64,000 nucleotides of DNA from Flavobacteriaceae bacterium (GCA_031277535.1 JAITMD010000002.1:1-64000); one strand, 5' to 3'; counted from the first letter of the stretch, positions 43,652-52,590 are shown. A program made the numbers and translations. The notes: generated by a model from the letters alone, not told the origin.

Positions 43652-45247
43652 TTAAAAAAATAAACCATTAGTATATCCTAACCATCTTAATACTGTTTCT
43701 CCCCATACAATAATCATAACCCAAGATATACACATCATAGCAAAACCGAATTTAAAGGTATCACTCCAGCTATACTGGTTTGTTGTGTAAAGTAGGGCAG
43801 CAGGTTTACTATTAAATGGCAATACGTAAACATGCTCGATTAGTAGAGCTACTGGAAACGATAAACTTAAAATAGGATATCCAAATTTTTGAGCAACACC
43901 TATAGCGATTGGTACAAAGATTAAAGCACGCATTGTTTTGGATTGAAATAAGATAGCACTAAATAACATTAGAGCGGTTAATATCATATACAATACCCAG
44001 AATGGAGTACTTTGATCTATAGCAAAATAATCGAATACTACTTCTACCAGAGTATTTGGAAGTCCTGTAGCGTCTAATCCTGCTCCTAATGTGTATGCTC
44101 CTGCAGAGAATAGCATTAAGTGCCAAGGTATATCTACATCATTCCATTTAACTACTCCAATACCAGGAAATAGTGCAATTACTGCTCCCATAAAAGCTAC
44201 TGCTGTTTGGTTTATCCCATGTTGTTTATCTGTAGCCCACAGTATTAAAACACCTACAAAAATAGCAATTGCTTTGTATTCTGCCATGGTCATTTTTCCC
44301 ATTGCCTGATATTCTACTTTAAGTTTCTCTATTCCTCCCTCAATTTGTGGCTGATTCTCTCCTTTTTTTAGCGGGAATATCAGCTTAGAACCTACAAACC
44401 AAGCGATAAAAATTAGAATAATAGCCAAAGGAAAAGCAGCAATAAACCAGTCTTGGTAGCTAAATAAGTCCCAACCCATGGCACCTGCAATTAAAGAAGC
44501 GGCTAATAAGTTAGCTCCCGACCCTGTCAAAAATCCTGAAGCTCCTATATTGATTTGAAATAGATTCTGTAACACTAAATTACGACCGAAGTTATTTCTA
44601 TTGTCTCCTCCAGTTGCCCCATAAATAGCAGCAATCACCATAAAAATAGGTAATAGGATAGTTGCTTTGGCTGTGGTAGCAGAAATAAAAGCTGATAACA
44701 CCACATTGATAATAATAAAGCTTAACGTTACCCAAAAAGCATTTTTTCCAAATCGGATTACAAACCATAAGGCAAATCGTTTGGCAGCTCTTGTTTTTAC
44801 CAACATACTCGCCAATACGAAAGACAAGATGTTTAACCACATCACGGGATGTCCCAACTGAGCATAAGCTACTTTATCCGTGGTTACTTGTGTAAGTACC
44901 ATGCCTAAGATTAATAGCAATGAGGTAAGGTAGTTTGGAATAGCTTCTGTAATCCACAAGATAATAGCAGCAATAAAAATAGCTAACATAGCATAATTGA
45001 TACGAATAAATTGATCGTGTCCAATAGCCTCAAAGCGCTTTAAAGCACCATCTGCCAATGTACTGCTATCTATAGAATCTAAGAAGTTGATATTTGAAAA
45101 ACAGTAGATAAATACAAAAGCAATAAAAGCCAGTGGAATTCCGACTTTTGCCATGATTTGCTCTACTTTACTTTTTTCCATTTTAGGCAATTTCTCTATC
45201 GAGTAATTGTTCATGTCTAAAAGATCGTTCGTGTTTTTATCTGTCAT
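43652..45247 (-). CDS. SLC13/DASS-family anion transporter
   Basis: The 531-aa protein has 11-12 membrane segments and the divalent-anion:Na+ symporter pattern: ILWITEAIPNYLTSLLLIL, a first hairpin motif AFISATTAKATILLPI and a later PFNSKPAALLY equivalent of the second SNT-type motif. The family carries dicarboxylates, citrate, sulphate or phosphate; the substrate cannot be read from the sequence. A ~30-residue acidic cytoplasmic N-terminus precedes the first membrane helix. It overlaps the SdiA-regulated-type gene by 11 bases. With an OprO/P-like porin and CYTH proteins in the operon, phosphate is the favoured substrate (inference). Confidence 0.85.
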   Translation of the reverse strand: MTDKNTNDLLDMNNYSIEKLPKMEKSKVEQIMAKVGIPLAFIAFVFIYCFSNINFLDSIDSSTLADGALKRFEAIGHDQFIRINYAMLAIFIAAIILWITEAIPNYLTSLLLILGMVLTQVTTDKVAYAQLGHPVMWLNILSFVLASMLVKTRAAKRFALWFVIRFGKNAFWVTLSFIIINVVLSAFISATTAKATILLPIFMVIAAIYGATGGDNRNNFGRNLVLQNLFQINIGASGFLTGSGANLLAASLIAGAMGWDLFSYQDWFIAAFPLAIILIFIAWFVGSKLIFPLKKGENQPQIEGGIEKLKVEYQAMGKMTMAEYKAIAIFVGVLILWATDKQHGINQTAVAFMGAVIALFPGIGVVKWNDVDIPWHLMLFSAGAYTLGAGLDATGLPNTLVEVVFDYFAIDQSTPFWVLYMILTALMLFSAILFQSKTMRALIFVPIAIGVAQKFGYPILSLSFPVALLIEHVYVLPFNSKPAALLYTTNQYSWSDTFKFGFAMMCISWVMIIVWGETVLRWLGYTNGLFF

Positions 45248-46019
45248 GTTGATCTTCTTTTTTTAGTTTTACTTGATGTAATATTCCTGTATAATCACAA
45301 CCAATCCACAAGATTTTGTTTTTCCGATCAACAGTCAAAGCCTCAGCTTTCTGTACAAAGGGAATGTCCTGTTCATACAGTAGTTTACCATTTAAAGCGT
45401 ACTGATAAATCTTTTGACCTTTTGAATTGGCAATCCATAGCGTATGATCAGTTGAGTCATAAAATAAATCAGACAAATAACCAACGTAATCTAAGTCAAA
45501 AGAGGTTAGTGAATTTGTTTTTATCGCATATTTAAATATACGTTTTGGTGCAAACTGATTGCCTATATACAGGGTGTCTTGTCCAAAAGCAATTGCTTCT
45601 AAACCTTTGTTTCTTTTGAGATTAGGAATCTTAATTTTCAGGTACGAATCCAGTTTTTTAGTGTCTTTGTTGTACTTTTTTACCTTCATCTGTTGCTCAT
45701 CCACTACATAAATATCTCCTTTAATAGGATCAATAGTTATACCTTCTAAGTCACCTCCCTTTTTGTATAATCGTTCTAAAATATTGCCCTTTTGATCTAT
45801 TTTATAGATTTTTCCATAATCACTTACAGCGTAGAAGTTTGTTTTGGTTTCGTCATAAATTAAACCACTAAATCCTTTGATTGCTGTTTGATAACGGGCA
45901 ATTTCATCTTGTTGTTGAATAGCTAAATAACCTTCAAGAGCCTTTTGGGCTCTTGAAGGTGTATGAAATAAAACGAATAGCATAAGAAATATGCCACTCC
46001 AAGTTTTGTGAATTACCAA
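45237..46019 (-). CDS. SdiA-regulated-type beta-propeller protein, secreted
   Basis: The 260-aa product has a signal peptide (MVIHKTWSGIFLMLFVLFHT) and propeller blades of the SdiA-regulated/phytase-esterase-like type: GFSGLIYDETKTNFYAVSD, DLEGITIDPIKGDIYVVDE, GLEAIAFGQDTLYIGNQ, LSDLFYDSTDHTLWIANS and AEALTVDRKNKILWIGCD. Each blade has the E/S-x-L/I-x-x-D pattern. Such propellers are periplasmic or surface-exposed. It overlaps the CYTH gene by 7 bases and the transporter gene by 11, so translation is coupled. A role in handling a phosphate-containing ligand is possible but unproven. Confidence 0.8.
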   Translation of the reverse strand: MVIHKTWSGIFLMLFVLFHTPSRAQKALEGYLAIQQQDEIARYQTAIKGFSGLIYDETKTNFYAVSDYGKIYKIDQKGNILERLYKKGGDLEGITIDPIKGDIYVVDEQQMKVKKYNKDTKKLDSYLKIKIPNLKRNKGLEAIAFGQDTLYIGNQFAPKRIFKYAIKTNSLTSFDLDYVGYLSDLFYDSTDHTLWIANSKGQKIYQYALNGKLLYEQDIPFVQKAEALTVDRKNKILWIGCDYTGILHQVKLKKEDQHDR

Positions 46020-46480
46020 TTTTTATAAGGGTTTTTCATTAACATTGAATTGTAGTATTTAACCTGACCTGTTACTTCTTCACCCAACCAAGTTGGTTTA
46101 GCAAAAACAGTATTCACATCAGGTACTTCTAACTCAGCAACAGTTAAGCCCTCATTGTCTCCGTGAAATTCATCTACTTCATAGACAAAGCCTTCTATAT
46201 TTGCTAAGTGACGTACTTTATCTATTACTCCAGGCTCACATATTTTTAGCAAGTCATTAGCTTCTTCTACAGAAATTTCTTTTTCCCATTCATAACGACT
46301 TAATCCAGCGTCTGTTCCTATCCCTTTTATTGTAATAAAGCCTTGAGTATCTTTTACTCGTATACGCACTGTTCGTTCTGGAACAGAACTAAGGTACCCT
46401 TGCACAATACGTGTGCTCTTAAAAACATCTTTTTTAAAGTCTCCTTTTACTAAGAATTTGTGTTCTATCTCTTGTGCCAT
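46013..46480 (-). CDS. CYTH-domain triphosphatase
   Basis: The 155-aa protein is a compact CYTH/TTM enzyme. It has the ExExK signature in EIEHKFLV at residues 4-8, paired arginine/lysine strands (TVRIRVKDTQGFITIKG), EWEKEISVEEANDLL, VIDKVRHL, and the acidic metal-binding strands YEVDEFHGDNEGL and VAELEV. It closes with WLGEEVTGQVKYYNSML. Bacterial proteins of this length (NeuTTM type) hydrolyse inorganic tripolyphosphate; some relatives act on thiamine triphosphate or make cAMP. The operon context (porin, SLC13 transporter, second CYTH-like protein) favours inorganic (poly)phosphate. Confidence 0.85.
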   Translation of the reverse strand: MAQEIEHKFLVKGDFKKDVFKSTRIVQGYLSSVPERTVRIRVKDTQGFITIKGIGTDAGLSRYEWEKEISVEEANDLLKICEPGVIDKVRHLANIEGFVYEVDEFHGDNEGLTVAELEVPDVNTVFAKPTWLGEEVTGQVKYYNSMLMKNPYKNW

Positions 46481-46482
46481 AA

Positions 46483-47127
46483 TTAATTTGCTAAAGGTTT
46501 ATTAATCATTCCAATCACTCGTTTGATTGCTTGTAGGTAGTTGATGTTTTCTACTCCTGTTAATCCGGTATCTTGTAGTGTTTTTTTAATATCTTCTATT
46601 TCAGTAGATTCACTATTGATACTTACTACTTTGGCTCCGTTGATTAGTACATTGGCAACTTCACATAAAGTATCGTTTACCATATAACCAAAGCGTTGCT
46701 TATGCACCTTTACAGCAGCTAAGTCTGGATGAGCTTCCACCATAGCAATAAATTCTTCATAAGTATAAGTGTCTTTTGTTAGGGTAGGGAATTCTACCAT
46801 AAAAGCAGGAATTACTTCTTTTTCTAACACTTCTTTGCTAATTGGAAATTCTCCTTTCATCAATGGATTCCATTGCTCTAAACCATCTACAGCTTGTATA
46901 AAAGTTTTGATGTCCATTTTCCCATCTCTGATCTTGGTATTATTAATATCGTTCTTACTTGATAAGATATATATTTCATCGCTGTGGCGTTCCCAAACTT
47001 TTTCAGGTATAGGCATAGACAATCTTGCCATTCTTTGGTGAGCTTGATCAAAGTTTTGACCAAAGGATCTAAACTCAAAACGAGGTTTTGATATTTCTCC
47101 AATTTCAAATTTCTCTTTCTTTTCCAT
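46483..47127 (-). CDS. Divergent CYTH-like protein
   Basis: The 214-aa protein is not obviously a named family, but its order of landmarks matches the CYTH fold: a first strand RFEFRSFG in place of ExExK, SDEIYILSSKNDINNTKIRD, MDIKTFIQAVDGLEQWNPLM, then a C-terminal half with VHKQRFGYMVNDTLCEVANV, a VSINSESTEIEDI strand and the family-typical NINYLQAIKRVIG helix. The missing first glutamate and the lysine replaced by R suggest altered or lost catalysis. It lies two bases upstream of the canonical CYTH gene and may pair with it. Inferred, not confirmed. Confidence 0.6.
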   Translation of the reverse strand: MEKKEKFEIGEISKPRFEFRSFGQNFDQAHQRMARLSMPIPEKVWERHSDEIYILSSKNDINNTKIRDGKMDIKTFIQAVDGLEQWNPLMKGEFPISKEVLEKEVIPAFMVEFPTLTKDTYTYEEFIAMVEAHPDLAAVKVHKQRFGYMVNDTLCEVANVLINGAKVVSINSESTEIEDIKKTLQDTGLTGVENINYLQAIKRVIGMINKPLAN

Positions 47128-47132
47128 AGTAA

Positions 47133-48248
47133 TTATTTTTGAGGGATAGCATCCCCTGTTTTAGCATTTTTTCCTCCAATTGTTGGAGTAGCAAGTTTCC
47201 ATTCTCCATCTGCATTAGGTATGCGTTGGTATGAATTTGGTGCTGTGTCACTGATTGTACCTCCTAAGTTAGCTTCGTCTCCTCTTAAAAATATGCCTAA
47301 AGAAGCATTGTTTGGATCTGTTAATTCAAACTTTAAAGCTTGCTTCGCTGAGATACCAGCATTTCCTGATAAATTAGGATTATTAGGGTTTTTCTGAATA
47401 ACAACAATGTATTCACCTGGTTTTATTACACCACTATCAGCAGTTCCTGTCCACCATTCTGTATTGTTTTTCAACAGTTTTAACCCTGCTAATGATAGAG
47501 TTTCTGTACCATTATTGTACAGCTCCACAGATTTACTATTACCATCTATTTCGTTTAATACTATTTTAGTGTAGTCAATAGGTGTAACCCCCACAGTATA
47601 TGCTTGTTCTTTAGATTTGGTTTTTATGTTATTAACATTGATTACCGTAATGTAGAACTCCACATTTGTATTGTCTGCTTGTTTAGGTATAATAGCGCTA
47701 TAAGTGTCTTTAGCTCCTAATTGCATAGGAATAGTTGTACCTACATTTTTTATAGTATAAGTTAATGTTACTGATGTAATTCCCTTTGCGTCTTTAATAA
47801 TTGAAGTTACTTTTACATCGTCTTTTGAGGTAACTGTTTTTGGATCAATAGTTATAGATTCAATAACAGCAGGTACTTCATTAGCATTTTCCACTTTGTA
47901 AGTTTGCGCCTTTGATGTTGTTGTTATATTACTACTGTTGATTGCACTTACTGTAAATTCTACTTTTGCCTGACCTTTTTGAGCAGGAATAATAGCAGTA
48001 TATGTGTTTTTTGCACTAAGTTTCATATCTAAACTAAATTTTTCAGCATCTACTGAATAGTTTAGTTTCACGTTTTGTACACCAATTAAATCTGTTACAA
48101 TAGCCGTTACTGTTACAGCATCTTCAGAAGTTACTGTTTTAGGTAGGTAAGTTACTGATGCAATAGTAGCTGGTCCTTCAAAAACTTCATCTTTTACACA
48201 TGATGATAGTCCAATTAGAATGAAGAATAGGATAAATATTTTTTTCAT
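47133..48248 (-). CDS. Lipoprotein with Ig-like modules and a lamin-tail (LTD) domain
   Basis: The 371-aa lipoprotein has lipobox GLSSC (Cys17). Two Ig-like modules of ~95 residues (residues ~27-120 and ~125-220) share SVTYLPKTVTSEDAVTVTAI/SITIDPKTVTSKDDVKVTSI, and each ends in an AQTYKVE/EQAYTVG linker. An LTD-type domain follows at ~228-371: IVLNEIDGNSKSVELYNNGT, LAGLKLLKNN, IKPGEYIVVIQKN. LTD domains occur in surface nucleases and phosphatases as binding modules. It sits between the porin and CYTH genes and is probably an outer-surface partner of the porin. Confidence 0.8.
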   Translation of the reverse strand: MKKIFILFFILIGLSSCVKDEVFEGPATIASVTYLPKTVTSEDAVTVTAIVTDLIGVQNVKLNYSVDAEKFSLDMKLSAKNTYTAIIPAQKGQAKVEFTVSAINSSNITTTSKAQTYKVENANEVPAVIESITIDPKTVTSKDDVKVTSIIKDAKGITSVTLTYTIKNVGTTIPMQLGAKDTYSAIIPKQADNTNVEFYITVINVNNIKTKSKEQAYTVGVTPIDYTKIVLNEIDGNSKSVELYNNGTETLSLAGLKLLKNNTEWWTGTADSGVIKPGEYIVVIQKNPNNPNLSGNAGISAKQALKFELTDPNNASLGIFLRGDEANLGGTISDTAPNSYQRIPNADGEWKLATPTIGGKNAKTGDAIPQK

Positions 48249-48259
48249 AAGAACAATTA

Positions 48260-49642
48260 TTAGAATACAATTTCAACTCTGAAAGCCAACATACTATAGT
48301 CAACTCCTCCTTTGTTTTTTGATTCAACTACTTTAGTAGAATCTGTTGTAGGAATACCATTTACATCATGTCCTACTAATAGTTTTCCTTTTCCATTAGC
48401 ATAGCGATCGTTGTTGTTGTATTGATAATTTAAAACTAACTTCACATTGTTGTTTACATAATAGTTAAGTCCTAAAGTATATGCCTCTGCAGAACCTCCA
48501 TAAATATCTTTTGTATTTAGGTTAAGGTAATCATAGCGGAAAGCTACTTCTACATCTCCCCATTTACGTCCTCTTTCTACTTGAGAGAATTTACCTCCCC
48601 AATAATCATAATGTTGTTTACCTCCAAACAATAAGTAACTACCTTGGAAATAATGTCCTTTAAAGTTTTTAGTACTTTTATCTACTGTAGCTGGCGCATC
48701 AGACTTAATATGTGTGTCGTTCTGAATATAAGCAGCTTCTAAACGCAGTCCTTTGTATGACCCTGCCAATTCGAAAGTATAAAGTAAATCATAGTCCACA
48801 TCAGAAATAACACCTGTATCTAAATACTTTTTGCGATTGATAGAAGTACTGTTTCTTGTGCTAAAACGAGAACCACCGTATTTTGCAGGATCCACATCTG
48901 TTTTAGGTTCACGATAAGAGAATCCAGTACCTATGTGTAAGGCAATATCTTTGTAGTTGTATAAAGGTTGAAAAGTAATTTTACCTGTATATGACATACC
49001 TTGGTTTCTACCGTAGTCTTTGTTGTTGTTATCTACATAATCAGCAATTTCTCCATCTTCAATTGCTTGAAAGAATATTCCTCCAGAGGCATACAACCAG
49101 TCTTTTTGATATTTTGCATTAAAACCTAACGAGCGAGAAGGAGCAAGAGCTTGTGCTGCCATTGGGCGTTCCATAAATTGTTGGTAACGAGAAGAAGTAT
49201 TACGTGCCAAAGAGAAATTCTCTTTAAAGTTACCCGCTTGCAATTCTAAGTTAGAAAAACCTTCGTATCGAATAATAGCGTCTTTTAATTCTAATTTACC
49301 ATCAGCAAAGTTAACGTCCAGCTCTCCATACCAATCTTTTGTTACATAAGTTTTAATAGCTGCTCTCGCACGTCTAATACGAGCCCCATTACCTATTGGA
49401 TCATAGTCTTTGTCTTGTCCCCAAAAAGCAGCAGCATCCATATTAATTCGGAAATCAAACCATAGTTTGTATTGTTCATCTGCCGACTCAAAAGTTAATA
49501 TACCATTTCGGGCTTCTGTGTGCAATGGTACTCTTTCTACTTCTATACCATACTGATTTAATCGGATAGAGTCTTTCGAAACTTGCGCGTAGCTGCATAC
49601 CCCAGCAGCCAAGAGCGATAGTGTAAGTAACGACTTATTCAT
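48260..49642 (-). CDS. OprO/OprP-like outer-membrane porin
   Basis: The 460-aa protein has a signal peptide (MNKSLLTLSLLAAGVCSYAQ) and a ~16-strand barrel of the phosphate-selective porin O/P family: YKLWFDFRINMDAAAFWGQD, IRRARAAIKTYVTKDWYGEL, DVNFADGKLELKDAIIRY, LELQAGNFKENFSLARNTSS and a terminal strand MLAFRVEIVF ending in Phe, as required for barrel assembly. In Pseudomonas these porins pass phosphate or pyrophosphate; substrate in Bacteroidota homologues is not assured. It is the first gene of the seven-gene operon, which gives the operon its phosphate flavour. Confidence 0.85.
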   Translation of the reverse strand: MNKSLLTLSLLAAGVCSYAQVSKDSIRLNQYGIEVERVPLHTEARNGILTFESADEQYKLWFDFRINMDAAAFWGQDKDYDPIGNGARIRRARAAIKTYVTKDWYGELDVNFADGKLELKDAIIRYEGFSNLELQAGNFKENFSLARNTSSRYQQFMERPMAAQALAPSRSLGFNAKYQKDWLYASGGIFFQAIEDGEIADYVDNNNKDYGRNQGMSYTGKITFQPLYNYKDIALHIGTGFSYREPKTDVDPAKYGGSRFSTRNSTSINRKKYLDTGVISDVDYDLLYTFELAGSYKGLRLEAAYIQNDTHIKSDAPATVDKSTKNFKGHYFQGSYLLFGGKQHYDYWGGKFSQVERGRKWGDVEVAFRYDYLNLNTKDIYGGSAEAYTLGLNYYVNNNVKLVLNYQYNNNDRYANGKGKLLVGHDVNGIPTTDSTKVVESKNKGGVDYSMLAFRVEIVF

Positions 49643-50117
49643 AGCTTTATAAGTATAAGAATATATGTAAGCAGCATTGGTCTTATTTTGCTTACTGACA
49701 TGTATTTATTAATATTTAACTTAAAGTTACGAATAATTAGCGAATACTTTTTTTTGGTTTTATTCTAAAAAAGCTTTATTTTCTATAGTAATAATGTTTG
49801 TGTTGAAATAATGCATTCGATTTTTGTTGCTGAAAAAGTGTTTTTACTGTCTTTTTTATAAGTATTTCTTTGAAAAATAAACTTAGTAATTTTAAGTATA
49901 TTCTATGGGTGTTTTAGAGGTGAGAAGTCTTTAGGTGTACAATCTTGTAGAGAAACTATATTTTCTATCATAGCTTGCTTAAAAGTGTTCTATATAAGCA
50001 AGTCTGATTAAAATATGGATATAGAAATAAAATATCATAGTAGTGCAATCTAATCTTTTTCATCCAAGGTATTGCAAGTCACCGGAGAGGAGTAACGTTA
50101 AATAAAATAAACAGAGT
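49643..50117. other. Non-coding region upstream of the porin operon
   Basis: No gene is seen. On the minus strand TAACTTTA (49722-49729) is one base off the TAnnTTTG -7 element and lies 80 bases before the porin ATG; no -33 partner is visible. No PHO-box-like repeat was recognised. The part near 50000-50117 holds nothing distinctive. Confidence 0.5.
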
Positions 50118-50618
50118 TTATAGTTTTTCACCAAGGGCTCTTAGCATTTCAATTGGAGATAAGAAAGTTACATTAAAATGATTACATGGTTCGGGTATTT
50201 TTATTTTATTCCTTCGTAAAGGTTGACTCACTTCGTGTGTTACAATAGTTAGCTTATGCTGTTTGGCATAAGCAATTAGCCAAGGATCAGCTAAATCTGT
50301 GGTTAAGAATTCTTCTATTGCACCTTGTGTAAATTGAGTGTTAGTACCAGTCCAAATAGCGATTTCAGCATATGCAGAAGCACAAGTGGTTGTGTTTGCA
50401 AAGAAGTCTTTAGGTAAAATATCTTCGCACCATTCAGACAGTAAATCAGGGTTATTGGTTTCACATAGTTCTTTTTTAACTTTATCTATACTACCGATAA
50501 TTCCCTTATTAGATAGGTCTATTAATTTATTCCAAAAACTTGGTACAACATCAAATGGATAATGCATCCGATGGGCTTGTATAAAAATATTGCTGTCTAA
50601 TAAATACTTTACTTCCAT
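50118..50618 (-). CDS. DUF4411 PIN-domain protein (toxin-like)
   Basis: The 166-aa protein starts MEVKYLLDSNIFIQAHRMHY, the PIN/DUF4411 hallmark with the first acidic residue (D8) and N10. It continues with VVPSFWNKLI, KVKKELCE (second acidic), LTTDLADPWLIAYAKQHKLT (third acidic pair) and IVTHEV. PIN domains are Mg-dependent RNases. It starts one base after the stop of the ImmA/IrrE-type gene, a pairing seen in other bacteria and usually read as a toxin-antitoxin unit. All catalytic acidic positions appear intact. Confidence 0.85.
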   Translation of the reverse strand: MEVKYLLDSNIFIQAHRMHYPFDVVPSFWNKLIDLSNKGIIGSIDKVKKELCETNNPDLLSEWCEDILPKDFFANTTTCASAYAEIAIWTGTNTQFTQGAIEEFLTTDLADPWLIAYAKQHKLTIVTHEVSQPLRRNKIKIPEPCNHFNVTFLSPIEMLRALGEKL

Positions 50619-50619
50619 A

Positions 50620-51756
50620 TTAATACAGATATTCAGTTACAAATTTGTTGTAGGTATCACCTTTCATATTCGTTAGTTTATAGGCATCTCGATATAAAAG
50701 TTTGTTCTCTCGTACAGCATTATTTACAAAAGTTGCAAAGCGTGGACTAATTCTTTTTTTCGTTGTAGCATAGAAATCACCACCAGGACCTTGTTTGCTC
50801 TTTTTATTTCTAAAAGCATCCATATATTGATTATAGAAGGTTAGAAATTGCTGGAAACTAATACACTTTAAATCGAGTGCACGACGACTTATTACAATGG
50901 GGCTAACTTTAAAAAGTTTGCTCAGTGTTTGAAAGTTTTGAGTTATTGCCCATTCTTGTAAAAATAGTTGCTCTGGAACTAATAGTTCTGCTGCTACTTT
51001 ATCACATAATAGCTCTATAGGGTCATTAGCAGGTAGTAGATTACTATTGTCAAATCCAGCGCTTTCCCCTAACCAAATATGAGCTAATTCATGCATAATA
51101 GTAAACATTTGAGCTGCTTTGGCATCTGTAGCGTTGATGAATAGGAAAGGAGCTTTTTTATTAACTAAAACAAAGCCTCTACATTCACTTACATCGATTA
51201 CACGATGCGTATTCGTTCCTACAATGCCATTAAAAGTAACGATGATGCCTATTTCTTCTATCTTGGTTGTTAGAAAATTGAGGGCTTCTTCCCACGTTTT
51301 ACACTTGCTTGCCCAATCTTGTTTTAATTGCAATACCTCTCTAATGTCGGTTACAATATTTTTATAGCTATCTGTAACTTTATACTTCCCAATAAAGCTT
51401 AGATTAGGAAAACCTATATCGTCTAAGTATTCAGTAAGCCAGTTTTGTCTATCCTGAATAATTTGAATTGTATGATATACATTAAGACTTACCTTACTAT
51501 TAGTTGTTTTTTGTGCAGTTCTAAAAAAAGGAAGAGGAATAGTTTCAAGCGGGGGAGTTGGTAAAAACATATATCCAAATGGAACATGAACTTTATGTGT
51601 AAAGCTCTCTAATTGTTTTACCGTAGGAAATTTATCTCCTTTTACCCAGCTTTCTACTATAGGATTTTGAATATAAAATTGCTCTAAGCTACTTCCACTA
51701 CGTAGAATAGCCCATTCTATTAAGTCATTATTTATATTTTCAATCCTTGTAGTCAT
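50620..51756 (-). CDS. ImmA/IrrE-family metallopeptidase (antitoxin-like partner)
   Basis: The 378-aa protein has an N-terminal ~80-residue region with a degenerate XRE-type DNA-binding helix pattern (SWVKGDKFPTVKQLESF), a PPLETIPLPFFRT segment, and a zinc-peptidase core with HELAH near residue 227 and the downstream CDKVAAELLVP glutamate region. COG2856-type proteins cleave or sense repressors and pair with DUF4411 PIN toxins. It is the first gene of the pair. A -7 box lies only five bases before the ATG, so its mRNA may be leaderless. Confidence 0.85.
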   Translation of the reverse strand: MTTRIENINNDLIEWAILRSGSSLEQFYIQNPIVESWVKGDKFPTVKQLESFTHKVHVPFGYMFLPTPPLETIPLPFFRTAQKTTNSKVSLNVYHTIQIIQDRQNWLTEYLDDIGFPNLSFIGKYKVTDSYKNIVTDIREVLQLKQDWASKCKTWEEALNFLTTKIEEIGIIVTFNGIVGTNTHRVIDVSECRGFVLVNKKAPFLFINATDAKAAQMFTIMHELAHIWLGESAGFDNSNLLPANDPIELLCDKVAAELLVPEQLFLQEWAITQNFQTLSKLFKVSPIVISRRALDLKCISFQQFLTFYNQYMDAFRNKKSKQGPGGDFYATTKKRISPRFATFVNNAVRENKLLYRDAYKLTNMKGDTYNKFVTEYLY

Positions 51757-51760
51757 ACTG

Positions 51761-51782
51761 CAAAAATAAGAAATATGTACAT
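51761..51782 (-). promoter_or_regulatory. -7 box with adjacent palindrome at the toxin-antitoxin-like promoter
   Basis: Minus-strand TATTTTTG (51761-51768) is a full TAnnTTTG match, five bases from the ATG at 51756. An 8-bp palindrome ATGTACAT lies at 51775-51782, where an autoregulator could block the promoter. Confidence 0.5.
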
Positions 51783-52020
51783 GTTTTTAGTCTGTTTGTA
51801 GTACAATATACTGATTTTTAATGAAATATTTTAATAAGGCTATGGAAGAGAGGTGTAGTAAATCGGTCGATTTAAGATTAATAATGCACGTAATTATTCC
51901 TCACTATCTGCAACTCTAAAGCTCCTGAATGATAGAGAATAGAAAATATTTAGTACCTTAGAGGTATTGCAATAAAGAAAGTTCATAGCAATTGAATTTA
52001 ACTTTTAAAAAACAGACAAG

Positions 52021-52512
52021 ATGAAAAAGAAAATAGCCTTAACAATTTTATTGATTTTTAGTTTTGCTTACAGCTATGCTTGTAGTTGTGGAATTAGTGG
52101 CAATTTTCAAACAGTTTCTAAAGATACAGAGCTTGTTGCACTGGTAAAAATCAAGAAGTATTTGACGTTTGATCGTCGTTATGGCGAAAGTACTCCCATG
52201 TCTATGGAAGTGGAAATTATAGAAACCTTAAAAGGGAATACTAAAAGTAAGCGAGTAGTGGTGTGGGGAGACAATGGCATGCTTTGTAGACCTTATGTAT
52301 CTAACTTTATAAAAGGAGAGTATTACTTTATGGCTTTAAACTCTGGAGATGAGAAGTATGGGCATAAAGATGAAAAGAGCTCCGATTATGCTATTTCTAT
52401 TTGTGGGGAGTATTGGATGCACGCCAATATAGATGCTAAATTGGCAGAAAGTGAGTTTAGTGGTAAAACGAAAAGCATACCATTTAAAGAAATCTTTTCC
52501 TACTTTAAGTAA
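52021..52512 (+). CDS. Small secreted Cys protein with TIMP/NTR-like N-terminus
   Basis: The 163-aa protein has a signal peptide (MKKKIALTILLIFSFAYSYA), then CSCG at the expected mature N-terminus, the hallmark start of NTR/TIMP-like domains. Further cysteines (GMLCRPYVSNF and ISICGEYW) could make the family's disulphides. VEIIETLKGN followed by KRVVVWGDNG and a YYFMALNS strand fits an OB-type NTR barrel. In animals TIMPs block metalloproteases through the N-terminal cysteine; bacterial members have no assigned role to my knowledge. Single gene, followed by a palindromic terminator. Confidence 0.65.
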   Translation: MKKKIALTILLIFSFAYSYACSCGISGNFQTVSKDTELVALVKIKKYLTFDRRYGESTPMSMEVEIIETLKGNTKSKRVVVWGDNGMLCRPYVSNFIKGEYYFMALNSGDEKYGHKDEKSSDYAISICGEYWMHANIDAKLAESEFSGKTKSIPFKEIFSYFK

Positions 52513-52550
52513 AGTAGTTACAACGTGTATTAGTAATAGAAAAGAAATAA

Positions 52551-52590
52551 CAAATAAGCTCCAAAATCAATTGATTTTGGAGCTTATTTG
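52551..52590. terminator. 40-bp perfect palindrome, terminator-like
   Basis: CAAATAAGCTCCAAAATCAA (52551-52570) and 52571-52590 are exact reverse complements. The only loop is the central bases. No T run follows beyond the arm, but the stem itself ends in TTATTTG. It follows the NTR-like gene. Confidence 0.7.
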
